Shown here: positions 1-11,420 of the stretch, piece by piece
Position numbering within the stretch: the stretch's first letter is position 1
How the letters are laid out: each line of letters starts with the position of its first letter
DNA from: Bradysia coprophila
Taxonomy: Eukaryota > Arthropoda > Insecta > Diptera > Sciaridae
DNA: 64,000 bases
Assembly (NCBI RefSeq): GCF_014529535.1
Contig: NW_023503874.1
Coordinates: 36,413 to 100,412, forward strand
Reading direction: 5' to 3'
Position numbers and translations under genes: made by a program
Notes under the pieces: model-generated
What the model was told of the DNA's origin: nothing
Databases searched by the model: none
Seen by the model: only the letters and a program-made list of their open reading frames with translations

Positions 1-38
1 TCTGTGAATGGTCCAACCGTATATTGGAAAGGAGATCC

Positions 39-40
<2 letters not shown>

Positions 41-74
<34 letters not shown>
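41..74. repeat. (GA)n microsatellite
   Basis: An uninterrupted GA dinucleotide run of about 17 units lies just downstream of the last filamin splice donor visible in the window, so it is intronic in the inferred gene model. Confidence 0.95.
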
Positions 75-75
<1 letters not shown>

Positions 76-118
76 GTTCAGTTTGACTATTAATGGTCGC
101 GAATGCCTTCTTAATTAC

Positions 119-1699
119 CCGGGATGTGCATTTCGGTGTAACGAACAGAAACGGTATGGACGCCGGTCTCTTTCGGTACAAAGTTGACTGCATAGACACC
201 GTCAGAGACTTCTTGTATTTCAGCATCTTCAGTAACATGACTCGGTGAAGTAATGCTAGCGGCAAGATCAAATGATGTAATTCCCGGCATCTTGAACGTT
301 AGCTTACAATCGCCGCCAACGTCAGTCACTGGCATGGCACGGTTCTCTTGTTGTATCGTTTCTCGCTGGCTATTCGAACCTTCACCAGTCACTTTAACAG
401 TGTACGGTGATCCGGTGACATGATGGTCAGCAAACTTCAAATTGACGATGTAAAAACCGGGTTGCGTCGGCTTATAACCGATAGCAAGCGTGCCGTCCGC
501 TTTGTCGGTACAATTGATTTCTACTTTGCTAGGACCTTCGATTGAAAGCGACAGGCCACCATGTCCAGCGTTTCTGGTGTCAACCGCAAATATATTTTCG
601 ACTTTTGTCTTTCCCTCCTCTAATGCGGTGCCGGTTACTTTAACCTTCTTAGCATCGCCAACTTCCACTTGGGACACATTCAATTTGAACGGAGAGTTGT
701 GAATGTGTTTGCCTTGTCGCTTGATAGAAATAGCATGCTCTCCAACTTGACGAGGCGTAAACGAAATGCCAATATTCCCGCTTGGCATACGCTTCAGGAA
801 GCACGGTTCTTCCAGACCACTAGGAGTCTGGAATTCAATTTGTTTTTACTGAGAAATGAAGGTGTGCAAGAAATGGATTTCGATGGAATAGATGTCCTCT
901 GATTCTCTTACAAGCAAGTCTCTCTTTGCAGGACATCTAGTCCATCAAAAACGTCGCACGTTTCAGCTTGAAATTGGTATCTACTGCGAACCGTTTGCAC
1001 ATAACAGCTCACTTACCTGAATTGATCCATTCAGTGTTCGAAGATCTGCATCTGAAACAGTTCCTCCTGACAGTACCATCTCCGTACAGGATGGTACCGA
1101 TACTTGATTACGCTTTTTACCATCGCCAGTGATTTTAGCCAGGAACGGTGAACCCTTGATGTTCTTATCACCGTATCGTACAGACACTTTGTAGTCCCCT
1201 GGAGCAGTCGGCAGATACGTTGCTGTCACAGTACCGTCTTTGTTGTCACTGTACGAAATCTAATTTTTCGGGGGAAAATATCCGACAATCATTATCAGTC
1301 ACCCGCCCATTTGAAATGTAAAAAATTACTTCGGCTTTGCTGGGTCCATCAACTGCCAAAGATAGTCCACCAGCACCAGCGCCCTTAGTTGATATTGTGA
1401 AATTGCATGGATCTCCCGTAATGCCTTGGGTCAATCCCGGTCCATAGGCCGTTACAGATCCAGATGCGATCGAATCGACATGGAATTTGTATGGCGAACC
1501 TATACACGTAAGAGATCGTGTTGCAAAACGTGTAAATGGAATGTGGCACTGAATTTACCTTTTACATGTTCGCCGTTATATTTTACCTCCAATTCATGGA
1601 TACCTTCCTCACGTGGATCATATTGAACACGAACGGTTCCATCACGATTGTCTTCAACTTTCGGTTGATCAATATGTCCGCTTGGCATGGTTACTTCAG
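119..1699 (-). CDS. cher: filamin (cheerio-like), partial: four exons of C-terminal Ig repeats
   Basis: Filamins are actin cross-linkers built from an actin-binding head and a rod of Ig-like filamin repeats of about 95 residues. Four minus-strand exons are visible: 1699-1559, 1499-1330, 1259-1017 and 827-119, with GT/AG borders and matching phases (total 1263 nt, divisible by 3 once split codons are counted). The translation shows repeated filamin signatures: [97 protein letters not shown], and [15 protein letters not shown]. The order resembles the mechanosensing C-terminal repeats of animal filamins (about repeats 19-22 in vertebrate numbering). The gene continues past the left edge: the last exon ends in a donor after the HIP-G codon. 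The actin-binding head and earlier repeats were not found to the right, so they must lie beyond a long intron or outside the window. Family assignment is firm; the symbol rests on resemblance to the fly orthologue. Confidence 0.93.
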
Positions 1700-1904
1700 C
1701 TGGAATAAATATTTGATGTTTAGTCCAATTTGATACGGTAAGTAAGAGACGATTAAACGAGGACGATATTGACAGTGAGTAGACGGAGTGTAATCTGTCT
1801 TTTATTCCCTTTACTCAACGTTTACGTTAAAACAATGGTAAGAGAGGAATAGAGAGATAGAGTAGTTTTAAAACGGTGAGTAAACGAAGTGTGGATTAAG
1901 TTTA

Positions 1905-2036
1905 GTTTCCACTCAACAAAATGTACTACGTGAGAGCCGTAGGAGAGCGAGATGTCAAGTAAATAAAGCAAAAATTGAAAAAAATCAATTTTGCCTCTCA
2001 CACGGAGTACTTTTTTGGTAAGTGGAAATCAAGCCT
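1905..2036. repeat. half-copy of the TTTCCACT MITE
   Basis: Begins with TTTCCACTCAACAAAATGTA and ends with TTTTTTGGTAAGTGGAAATC. It matches one arm of the complete inverted repeat at 2176-2452, including the CTCTCACACGGAGTAC block, but lacks the second arm. Confidence 0.7.
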
Positions 2037-2175
2037 TAAGCCTGGTCTCAATTTAAAACATATTCGCCGTAATAGAGCACCGTTAAGGCTTTATATTGGT
2101 TGAAATTCGTGTCTATCGGTTTTATCCAATAGAGATCCTTCCTTTCCCTTTAAGCGGAAATCAATCCCTAAGTAT

Positions 2176-2452
2176 GGTTCCCACTCAACAAAAAGTACTC
2201 CATGTGAGAGGCGTGAGAGAGCGATCCGTCAAGTAAACAAAGTAAAAATTGCAAAAAATCAATTTTGTCTCTTACACTGACTACTTTTTTGGTAAATGGA
2301 AATCAAGCATTAAGCTTTATGCTTGATTTCCACTTACCAAAAAAGTACTCTGTGTGAGAGGCAAAATTGGATTTTTTCAATTTTTGCTTTGTTTACTTGA
2401 CAGCTTGCTCTCTCACGGAGTACTATTTGTTGAGTGGAAACCGAAACCATAC
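2176..2452. mobile_element. fold-back MITE with about 135-bp arms
   Basis: A near-complete palindrome centred on AAGCTT near 2313. Left-arm words (TTTCCACTCAACAAAAAGTA, TGTGAGAGGC, CAAGTAAACAAAG) recur in reverse complement in the right arm. It has no coding capacity, so it is a non-autonomous element. A related TTTCCACTTAAAAAG element lies at 29151-29356. Confidence 0.8.
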
Positions 2453-5416
2453 TTCAAGTACGAAACCGTTACTAACCGTTTACGCTACAACAATGAAACC
2501 GTTTACGCTACAACAATGAAAAGAGAGAAAAGTTTTCATTGATATTTTGAAAACGGTGACGGAAATGGATTGAATGCGTTTCGTGCTCGCTTGTAATTGT
2601 AATAAATAAGAGAAGAGCATAGAGTTGTAAGTTAAAAATCGGAAAGCGTAAGAAAAAGTGAAAACTCTGAGTCCAAATAATATTGGGTCAAGGTCAAAAT
2701 GTTGCAAACCTGTGAGAATCACGACAAATCGCGTGTGTTTAGTGAGTACGGAAACGTAATAATGTGATCACAAAGCGAAACGAATACCAAGAAAGAACCT
2801 TTTTCTATTCACTTTTTTACATCCATGAGTCGCACTTCAAGCATCAGTGGTACTCTAAATAGGGTCTGCTGAAATTTGACAGTGTAAAACACTGTAATAA
2901 ACCATTTCATACAAAATAGTATTTGGCAGGTGTCGACTTTGGCTTGAAGTGCGTTGTTCCTACACAATGATAGTCACGTTTACCCTTCCGGTGTTGCACA
3001 TACAAAAATATATTTCGTGTACACGCCTGTCCATCACAAAATTATAATTTTTAACGGAATTCTGTTTATAATTAGTAGTGCAGCTAATGATCAAAAGCAA
3101 ATAGTTGCTGCACATAAATGCATATAAATAACGAGAGTAAGTCAACATGTAACCTAAACGGAAATGTCGTGGGAAATGTTCTATTAATTCTAATAATAGC
3201 CCGACACTGAATCGGCTGAAACGTACATTCGGAAAGTATAATATAACGCAGTGGAAATTAAGTGTGGAATAGTTATTTGTTGGAGCGTTTTTCATGCGTG
3301 CATGTTGTGTTTTGCCGTTTTTCTCCATGAAACGAAAACATCGCTTCGCCAGGCTATTTTCGAAAACATTAACAAAACGACAGTTCGAATGGGAAATAGT
3401 ATGTTACATCCGCTTCGCGTCGCTCCATCCCTGGACGTTTTCACCACCTGGGTCTAAAACACACCTTTTTGATCCTTGGTATGTATACTATTTTTCTTCC
3501 TGGAGTATCAAAGTCACATTCCGAACAAAACATAGCAAAAAAATTCATCTGAACACACACTGTTTTGCGTCAGACGTTTTTGCTGTCATATTTTGAAAGT
3601 ACATTAAAAGGGGACATTATAGAGGACATCATAAGCGACATTAAAGGTACATACGTCAAAATGTTGTTGATTTAATGTAAATAATTGCCAAAAAGCATGT
3701 AAACATGTAAAATAGCAAATTAAATTGTGTTACGCAACATATTGTAGCAGTGCGGAAACAATCTGTACGAATTGAACAGTCACAAGTCTAAAAAAATATG
3801 TATGCGTGCATACAACAACTTGACACATCTGGGAAAAAATAAAGATAGGATCGAAAATGACATAAGCGGGAATGAAAATTGAGAGAAAAGAGTAGGGGAG
3901 AATGTTGCTCTTTTGGTACTAAATTTGGTGAGTGAATGTGACGGTTTTGGTACTACAGGAAGAAAAGTTTTATTTTCTTTCCATGGGAGAGAGAAAGTGC
4001 TGCACTTTACTCACTAGAAATGTCATTCGAGCATTCGTCAACAAAGCGTAGTTTTGTCATGGCCCAAATCAAAACTTTTTGTCAGATAAATATTAAATTT
4101 GGACATCCCAATTCAAAAGACAGGTTGTTTTTGACACACAGCAGTCAATTTACCATTATTTAACATTTATTAAGGGAGTCACGGATCGATTTTTTTCGTC
4201 ACATATTAGCAGAAACAAAGTCAAATTCGCTAATCGTAACATGAGTATTAGGGGAATTCCTTTCATTTCATTTATACTGAGTATATCGCGTATACTCTGA
4301 GTATATACAGTATAACGAGTATATCTTCATATATTCCGTATATTGAGTATAAGTCGCATGTCACCTATTCACCTATTGTTTTTGAAACGTCAAATCACCA
4401 ACACAAAAATTTAGTGTCGGTAACCGACAGTCGGTTGTGAAAATTGAAATGATTTTTGTGATTTCGATGTGATTTAATACAGATTAGCGGTTGACTTAAA
4501 ATATTCGTCAAAGCCACTAAAATGATGAGAAATTTATTATAGGTAATCATGTAAACAAACAACAATATTGTCGTTTTGTGGGATGTGAGGTTCAAAATAG
4601 ATGATCCCAGTAGAAATAAAATGCCGGCGGTAATCTTAAAAAATACGTTTTACCGGAAACGCTTTAGTTTAAATGTGCGTACGTTTCCGGTGAAATAAAT
4701 TTTTGTGAAAGCATCCACTTTTGAGGAGCTTTATTCTTACACCTTTAGTTAGAGGGGTGTCACATCCCTTATTCACATTATTGCACATTTTCATCAAATT
4801 TTGTTGCGAAAGTAAAGTCTCAAAATCGGGGAATTTTGACAGTCAGTCCCGAACTCAAAAATTATTTTTTAGACTTGATCATTTTTGTAAAATAATCTGT
4901 GAATTCTGGAGATTGGATTACCATATGGACTCAACTTTTTATGTACTTAGAGCCGACCGCAAAAAATCCATATATGTGACGAAGACCGAAAACGACGAAA
5001 TTTTCAAAAATCGATTTGGCGGCAGCACAGAATTAAAGTTTGAATTTTTTTCCTTCATAAAATGAAAGACCAGCTGAGTAGATTTCCGCCTGAGCCTCAA
5101 AAAAAGTAAGACATTTTGTCAAAACCGCTACACCCTATTCCCGAGTACGTTTGGAATATATTCACAAAAAAGATCCAAAGTTTTCGAAAAATTGCTTTCT
5201 ATGAGACTCTCTTATATTGAAAACTAAATTATAATGTTGAAAAAGGACGATAATTGCTTCCTCTATCGTGTTTACGTTGGCCGACAGGGAGACACCATTA
5301 TTCTACAGATTTGAAGTCTCTTGTAAAAAAATTTACTCAAAATCGTTAGGAAGTCGCTAAGATTTTCTTGCTTTGAAATAACTTGAGAGAAGAGATGAAG
5401 AGATCGAGTCTCAGAT

Positions 5417-5422
5417 TTATTG
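5417..5422 (-). terminator. poly(A) signal of the secreted nuclease-like gene
   Basis: The plus-strand TTTATT reads AATAAA on the minus strand, about 50 bp past the stop codon of the 5471-7513 gene. A second A-rich AATAAA-like word lies a few bases away. Confidence 0.55.
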
Positions 5423-5470
5423 ATTTTATTTTAAAAGCTTGATTTATGCCTTCGGTAATTTGTTCAGGAA

Positions 5471-7513
5471 TTAAATGTAAGACATTCCATCATAAGTACT
5501 GCAGTAAGGTGCATTGTTACCGATGTACTGATTGTAGCAATTAACCGTTTTCATTTTGATCCCATCTTCACCTTCCATAAAAAACGCTTGGACCGTAAAG
5601 ACTGACGGTCGAGCGCCATAACGCACCTCGTCATATTCAATCGTCAGCTGCCACATGACCGAACGACACGTGTCTTCTTTTGCGTTGGTAAGCCAATTTT
5701 GAATTTCAATTTCAAGGCTCCGCCAACCTTGACCGCTTCCATCGCCATGGTTCACTCCGATTGCCTGAGGAGCAAGATTCCATTTTTCATTTGTACCGCC
5801 GACTTTGTCGAACAAAAGATGACCGCGCCTATCTCCATAGATCCCGGGGTTAATTGCGTCCATTTCTGCCATCCTATCTGGAACCCAAACTTGGTAGAAA
5901 TCCATTCGTGGGTGATTTCCCAGCGGACTCTTCAAAATTGTCAGAATGAGAGTTTGAACAGGAATTTTGGCCTGTCGATAATTGGAGAATTTCTCCTCGT
6001 AGTAAATCTCAACCAGACTACCGTCTTTTGTCGCCTTTCGTTCGGAATCAGAAAATATTCGTTGGGAATTCCGATGGGCCGGGAATCGACTGAAATCGGG
6101 AAATCTACATTGAGGTTTTGAAGTTGTAGTTTGCGTATTGGTTTGAAGCTGCGCGATGAGGGCCATAAGTGTAGTTACCAGAGCCATAGTGGCAACGGCT
6201 ACTGCTGCCAGAACGCCAACGCCAGGTGCAGCGGCTATTAGGGCAGTTGCTGAAACTGCGACTTCACTAGATTGTAATGAGAGTGCGCCTAATCCGATCT
6301 GTGAAGTGATACAAGTCTCCGCCGCAACAGCTAACGACTCAAGTTCAAGTCCAACTTGTCCTGCTATTTTGGCAGCTCCAGTAGAGCCAGAGAGCCAATA
6401 TAGGGCGTAGCTCGCCCAACGAGCCTCCGCAGCAAGTAACGCAAATGCTCCGCTTAGGACGTCATCTGTTCGAATCGGTGCTGGTCGCAGAGAATCAGGA
6501 TATCCTGCAGTACGTGCGACCGCTGAAAGCTCAGTAGTTACTGCTCGGAGTTTCTCTGTGAGACATCCAGCTTCATCACTGTTGTCCTCGCAATCGTCGT
6601 CCCCATTGCATCTGTATCCCTCCGGGATGCATTTACGAGAAATCGAGCACGTGAATTCGTCCGAAGAGCATTTAGTGACGTAGTTACAATCTGAAATACT
6701 TCGTATGTCATCATTGAAGCCCAAACAAGAGAAGTCATGGTGGCATGGCGTTCCAGGGGCGATTCTGCCGTCAACTCCAGTCGAAGGTATCCCACTTTTC
6801 GTGCAATCATAATATCGATAGACTCGAATGCAGTTACCGCGTGTATCCACACTCGAAACACTATCAGCTACAATATCACCTGAACTGAACCGAACAGATC
6901 TCAAGTTATGGCATTCTCCAGAGTAAATACTGATGGTCGTTTTCGGTCCTCGAAAGTTGGTTTCATCAAACAAAGTTATTTCGACCGCTGGAAGCTCAGC
7001 AGTTACTGCTCGGAGTTTCTCTGTGAGACATCCAGCTTCATCGCTGTTGTCCTCGCAATCGTCGTCCCCATCGCATCTGTATCCCTCCGGAATGCATTTA
7101 CGAGAACCCGAGCACGTGAATTCGTCCGAAGAGCATTTAGTGACGTAGTTACAATCTGAAATACTTTGTATGTCATCATTGAAGCCCAAACAAGAGAAGT
7201 CATGGTGGCATGGCGTTCCAGGGGCGATTCTGCCGTCAACTCCGGTCGAAGGTATCCCACTTTTCGTGCAATCATAATATCGATAGACTCGAATGCAGTT
7301 ACCGCTTGTATCCACACTCGAAACACTATCAGCTGCATTATCACCTGAACTGAACTGAACAGATCTCAAGTTATGGCATTGTCCAGAGGAAATACTGATG
7401 GTCGTTTTCGGTCCTCGAAAGTAGGTTTCATCAAACAAAGTTATTTCGAACGAGGACACACACAACACGATTGCGAAGAGTACTATCAGCAGTCCCGACA
7501 TTTTCGGAAGCAT
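5471..7513 (-). CDS. secreted crystallin-like/LDLa protein with C-terminal non-specific nuclease-like domain
   Basis: A 680-residue single-exon ORF. Residues 1-21 are a signal peptide (start MLPKMSGLLIVLF; Met5 is an alternative start). Residues 23-177 and 178-332 are two almost identical modules. Each is a beta/gamma-crystallin-like domain (ITLFDET-FRGPKTTISI) followed by a complete LDL-receptor class A domain (residues about 127-162 and 282-317) with six cysteines and the calcium-binding DDDCEDNSDE ending. Residues about 350-455 are an Ala/Val/Leu-rich hydrophobic stretch that could span or insert into membranes. Residues about 490-655 resemble DNA/RNA non-specific endonucleases of the bacterial polymorphic-toxin type: DRRGHLLFDKVGG (His565 as the expected catalytic His), NLAPQ, Asn588 (expected metal ligand), and the WRSLEIEIQNWL segment. 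These key positions are present, so the fold may be active; this is inference. The mix of animal adhesion modules with a toxin-like nuclease suggests domain capture or horizontal transfer. An intron-less gene is consistent with that but not proof. Confidence 0.8.
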   Translation of the reverse strand: MLPKMSGLLIVLFAIVLCVSSFEITLFDETYFRGPKTTISISSGQCHNLRSVQFSSGDNAADSVSSVDTSGNCIRVYRYYDCTKSGIPSTGVDGRIAPGTPCHHDFSCLGFNDDIQSISDCNYVTKCSSDEFTCSGSRKCIPEGYRCDGDDDCEDNSDEAGCLTEKLRAVTAELPAVEITLFDETNFRGPKTTISIYSGECHNLRSVRFSSGDIVADSVSSVDTRGNCIRVYRYYDCTKSGIPSTGVDGRIAPGTPCHHDFSCLGFNDDIRSISDCNYVTKCSSDEFTCSISRKCIPEGYRCNGDDDCEDNSDEAGCLTEKLRAVTTELSAVARTAGYPDSLRPAPIRTDDVLSGAFALLAAEARWASYALYWLSGSTGAAKIAGQVGLELESLAVAAETCITSQIGLGALSLQSSEVAVSATALIAAAPGVGVLAAVAVATMALVTTLMALIAQLQTNTQTTTSKPQCRFPDFSRFPAHRNSQRIFSDSERKATKDGSLVEIYYEEKFSNYRQAKIPVQTLILTILKSPLGNHPRMDFYQVWVPDRMAEMDAINPGIYGDRRGHLLFDKVGGTNEKWNLAPQAIGVNHGDGSGQGWRSLEIEIQNWLTNAKEDTCRSVMWQLTIEYDEVRYGARPSVFTVQAFFMEGEDGIKMKTVNCYNQYIGNNAPYCSTYDGMSYI
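6518..7447 (-). repeat. internal tandem duplication of a 465-bp coding module
   Basis: Two adjacent 155-codon units (7447-6983 and 6982-6518) encode the crystallin-like plus LDLa module twice. Differences are only scattered substitutions (for example Tyr/Asn after FDET, Gln/Arg at the VQFSS position, Asp/Asn at YRCDGDDD). Such close similarity at nucleotide level points to recent duplication or gene conversion. Confidence 0.92.
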
Positions 7514-8060
7514 TCAACGTTATATTCAAATACTCAATTGATTTATTCGCAGAACTTTCGGTTCAAGAACTGCTTTCAACAAACACTTTAAACAGACTGT
7601 CTCATCTCTTAGTTCATTTATTGACGAGTGTTTATCATGAGTTGTTAGCAATTTGTAACCTTAGACCTGATGACGAATTGTTTACTAACTCAGCTATTCC
7701 AAAAAACCCAGTTCTGATTCGATGTCTTAAATGGGCCGTACCGTAGCGTTTCGCTGATTAGATCAAGAAATTTAATTTTCGCAGTTCATAACAAAAATTC
7801 CTACGTAATAGATGGAAATTAGTCATTTTAAACAGTGTTGTTGAATTCAGAGGATCATTCACAAATGATACTCTCATAAGGGGGCATGGTGGTACAGACG
7901 GAGCGTGCTTTCATATATTTTCAGAAAATTGTCCATTTATTCTTGCGTGCGAGGAGAGAGGGGTAAAACGATGTCGGTGACTGGCAGCGGTTGTAATTAT
8001 CCCTCGACTGAAAACAATCACTAAGGTGTGACTAATTTTGTGTTTTTTTCCTAATTCTCG
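7514..8060. other. upstream region of the nuclease-like gene
   Basis: No gene, TIR element or tandem array was recognised. It presumably contains the promoter of the minus-strand gene, but no convincing TATA box or initiator could be placed by eye. Confidence 0.4.
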
Positions 8061-8068
8061 GCTGTAGA

Positions 8069-8453
8069 TAGGCATGGGCGATAATGAAAATGATTATCGA
8101 TAATTATCGATTATCGATAATCGATAATTATCGACTTTTTTATCGAAAATTATCAAAAAAATATCGATAATCGATAATTATTGATATTTTGATAATTATC
8201 AAGATATCGATAATTCGATATATCGATATTTCGGTCCGAAAATCCGATATTTATCGATATATTCCTATATATCGGTATATTATCATGAATTTTCAGATAA
8301 ATATCAAAATATCGATATTTTGATAATTGTCGAATTTCGATATTTTGATAATTATCGATAATTATTAAATTATCGATAACGATATGATTAATCGATTATC
8401 GATAATTTCTTTCGATTGATATTATCGATAATTTTGAACGCCTCCCATCCCTA
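8069..8453. mobile_element. hAT-like MITE with TATCGATAAT microrepeat core (copy 1)
   Basis: Terminal inverted repeats TAGGCATGGGCGATA and CGCCTCCCATCCCTA enclose about 350 bp made almost wholly of ATCGATAATTATCGATAT-type words, which are self-complementary. An exact 8-bp direct repeat GCTGTAGA flanks the element (8061-8068 and 8454-8461), as expected for hAT-superfamily insertion. No ORF. Confidence 0.88.
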
Positions 8454-8486
8454 GCTGTAGAAATTTTTTTTGGACAATTTAAACAT

Positions 8487-9625
8487 TTTTAGACCCGTAC
8501 GAAGTACTGGGGTCTTATAGGTTTACGCATACGTTTGTAACACGTCGAATTGGACTCCCTGAGTAAGGGGAAACCTATTGTGGTTGTCTAGAGATGCCAA
8601 ATCCGCGAAAAAAAATGTCCGTCTGTCCGTCCTGTCCGTCTGTCTGTCTGCACGATAACTTGAGTAAAACGCATCCGATTTTGAAAATTCTTTTTTTTCC
8701 CGTTTGGTAATGTCAAAAGACAGGTTAAGGTGATACGTCAAATAAAAGGTATTTACAATACCGATCGACAAAAAAAAAGTTTATGGAAATCGAATGACCG
8801 ACTCGTGAGTTAGACCCCTTGGTGTGGAACAGGCACAGGGCGGCAAGCAGTTTTTGCTTGTAGGTCGGCCACATTTGAACATATTTCGTCTGTTTTAGCT
8901 TTATTAGATAGGTATTGACCGTACCAATCAGGGAAAAAAAAATTATGAAATTATGTTCTCCGGAGCGTGAGCTAGGTCTCTTGGAGTGAGCTCTTATCTG
9001 GCTACTCGGAAGTACAGTGAACGTGGTGTATTTTGACAATATCTCGAGTAAATTTTGACCGAATTTCATGAATTTTTTTTTGTTTGAAAGGTATTAACGA
9101 ATGTAAAGCGTCGGTACTATTTCCGGTCTCCTAACAAAATGGCTGCCGGCTGCCATATTGGATTTTAGTAAAATAGAAATATCTTGGGAAAAATGATACT
9201 TAGAGAGTTTCTGTTAACATGGAAATAATTTGTTATGTGTGTGGGGTTTCAGGGATTCCATATACGGACATCTATATATACCTATATACAGTTATATTGA
9301 GCTATATGCAGGCATATAGAGCCATATAATAGCATATTCCTCTGTAAAATGTTTATTTATAGTGAAATATAGTTAAATATAGCGGTATATAGCTGTTTAA
9401 ATAGGAATTTATGAAATTTGTCTTCGTACGGGGCTGTCTATATTGCCTCCGGCAATTTAGTTGTATATGATAACAAGGCAAAGAGTGGATAATGTAAGTG
9501 ATTTTAAAGGGAGAATAGTTTTTCAGCAGAGAAGAAAATGAAGTAAGAGAAATGAAGAGTTTCACATTAAAGGCTTTTGATACGAATAGGTGTTTCGTAC
9601 GGGTCGGCGTTAGCTATGTTTTAGT
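8487..9625 (+). mobile_element. interspersed 1.2-kb element, copy 1 (diverged, with an internal deletion)
   Basis: Starts TTTTTAGACCCGTACGAAGT and ends CGTACGGGTCGGCGTTAGCT. The 12-mer GACCCGTACGAA is therefore inverted near both ends. It contains a (GTCC/GTCT)n stretch near 8620-8650 and a TATA-rich domain of atatag words near 9260-9400. Compared with copy 33903-35142 it lacks roughly 100 bp near 8727. No intact transposase frame; conserved ORF fragments are shared only because the DNA is shared. Confidence 0.8.
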
Positions 9626-9951
9626 ATTAAAATTTCGACTCTCATCCAGGTCAAAACCCATCTGATTTTAATGTTATTCATTGCGAATGTTGAGTCCGTC
9701 TATGTTTCTAAAGGATGAGGTGGGAATTTTCTTAATGACACAGAAACAATCTAAAAATGAAAAGAGGCGCCATCCACAGTGCAGCTCAAGTGTCAATTGA
9801 AAAGTGTGTGATCTATAAAGAGATTCAACGTATTCGTTTCATCCGATTAAAATAGAGTAAGTTTAAATCAAGTGTTTAGTGCCAGAAAGGAAACATTTGT
9901 GGCCGTGTACATGTTGAACGTTGTCGGAAAAAAATTTGTCCGCGTGCGTTT
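9626..9951. other. non-coding; start of a segmental duplication
   Basis: No gene seen. From about 9820 the sequence (TCAACGTATTCGTTTCATCC, GAAACATTTGTGGCCGTGTA) matches 26236-26535. It then continues, after an insertion, at about 11440. This is the left part of the duplicated block that carries the M60 gene copies. Confidence 0.6.
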
Positions 9952-11420
9952 TAGTCCAGCCCCTTGTGTCAATCCGCTCGCTTTAAGTTTTTCGAATTTA
10001 TTCTTTATCTCATGTGATTCAGCATGAAAAACTATGGAACTAATTTTTTTTCTGGAAAATGGAAAATCGCTTTTCCGGCCGGAAAAGCGGTTTATATGAA
10101 AAAAATTAAAAGTCAAATATCTACCGAACGCGATAACTTTTTTGAAAAATTCTTTTTTTCCTTGAAAGCCTGATTCAATACCAACATTTCGTGGAACAAC
10201 TTTTTTTTCTGTAAAATAAAATGGCGTCGATATAGGAATCTTCCCAAAAAATGACCCGGAAAATTCATAAACTTTGAGTTCACCTCACACCGTCAATTCG
10301 AAACTGATTTCAATAAATGAGGGTTCTTTAGAAAGCTAGAGTCAGTACCTTTCGAATGCTGCCCGGCGGGCTTCACGCCGTTTCCTGGATATCGAGATAT
10401 AAGTCAGTATTTCCACGGTTCCTAGAACTGATATTTTCCAACATTCTTTGGTATTTATTTCTGAGCAAAATAGTGACGCATGATTAATTTTTGCTGATGA
10501 ATTTTGAAGAATAGCCTGTCCACATCATTTTAGAATTGAATCCTAGTCACAAAACTAGCTTAGAATGTTGTGGATGCCATTCAATACCCAAATTTGTATA
10601 ACTCGTCAGAGTAAACCCTATTTTTGCACTAAACTACTATCAATTCGACAATTTAATACCAGAAGTGTTTTAAATGGTGATTACTAACTGCACCATATAC
10701 ATTCCATTTGTGTAAAGTACCTTCCTGATGTTCCATCGTCTTCCCAGCTCTAGAACCTATAGATTTCTCGCATTTTTATTGGATTTTTTTTCATGTTTCC
10801 CTGATTGGTACGGTCAATACCTATCTAATAAAGCTAAAACAGACGAAATATGTTCAAATGTGGCCGACCTACAAGCAAAAACTGCTTTCCGCTCTAACTC
10901 ACGAGTCGGTCATCCGATTTCCATAAACTTTTTTTTTGTCGATCGGTATTGTAAATACCTTTTATTTGACGTATCACTTACAAGTTTAACGTTTAAATGT
11001 CCGGAGATATCTTCAAAAAACCGTAAAGAACTTATTGGGCCACAGCTCGGGAGGGGTCGATCCAAAATCACTCATCTTCGAACTTAGCCTGTCTTTTGAC
11101 ATTACCAAACGGGAAAAAAAAGAATTTTCAAAATCGGATGCGTTTTACTCAAGTTATCGTGCAGACAGACAGACAGACGGACAGACAGACGGACATTTTT
11201 TTTTTCGCGGATTTGGCATCTCTAGACAACCACAATAGGTTTCCCCTTACTCAGGGAGTCCAATTCGACGTGTTACAAACGTATGCGTAAACCTATAAGA
11301 CCCCAGTACTTCGTACGGGTCTAAAAATTAGTTCCATGCTGAATCACATGAGATAAAGAAAAAATTCGAAAAACTTAAAGCGAGCGAGACGACTTTTTCT
11401 GACACAAGGGGCTGGACTAT
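9952..11420. mobile_element. inverted-repeat-bounded insertion containing a nested element
   Basis: Arms of about 92 bp (9952-10043 and 11328-11420) are reverse complements, sharing the GGGGCTGGACTA end and the ATCACATGAGATAAAGAA word. The related locus near 26.5 kb lacks all of this, so it behaves as a discrete insertion of about 1.47 kb. It contains a truncated minus-orientation copy of the GACCCGTACGAA element (10797-11335). Confidence 0.65.
10797..11335 (-). mobile_element. interspersed 1.2-kb element, copy 2 (truncated)
   Basis: The minus-strand sequence begins with the TTTTTAGACCCGTACGAAGT terminus at about 11335 and is cut off near 10797, at the TTTCCCTGATTGGTACGGTC word. It lacks the atatag-rich half and the GGCGTTAGCT end seen in the complete copies. 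Carries the GACAGACAGACGG repeat. Confidence 0.8.

Larger units (their letters stand above)
1700..5416. other. non-coding stretch, probable filamin intron with MITEs
   Basis: No exon-like reading frame could be supported here. It contains the TTTCCACT inverted-repeat elements (annotated separately) and a TATA-rich patch near 4265-4345 made of gagtata/tatactc words. A short inverted pair built on TTTCCGGT lies near 4622-4702. If the filamin gene continues to the right, this is intron; otherwise it is intergenic DNA between filamin and the nuclease-like gene. Confidence 0.5.

Noticed and set aside
6538..7344. Alternative-frame ORFs inside the nuclease-like gene
   Set aside because: They are shadow frames of the duplicated Cys-rich module with no start context of their own.
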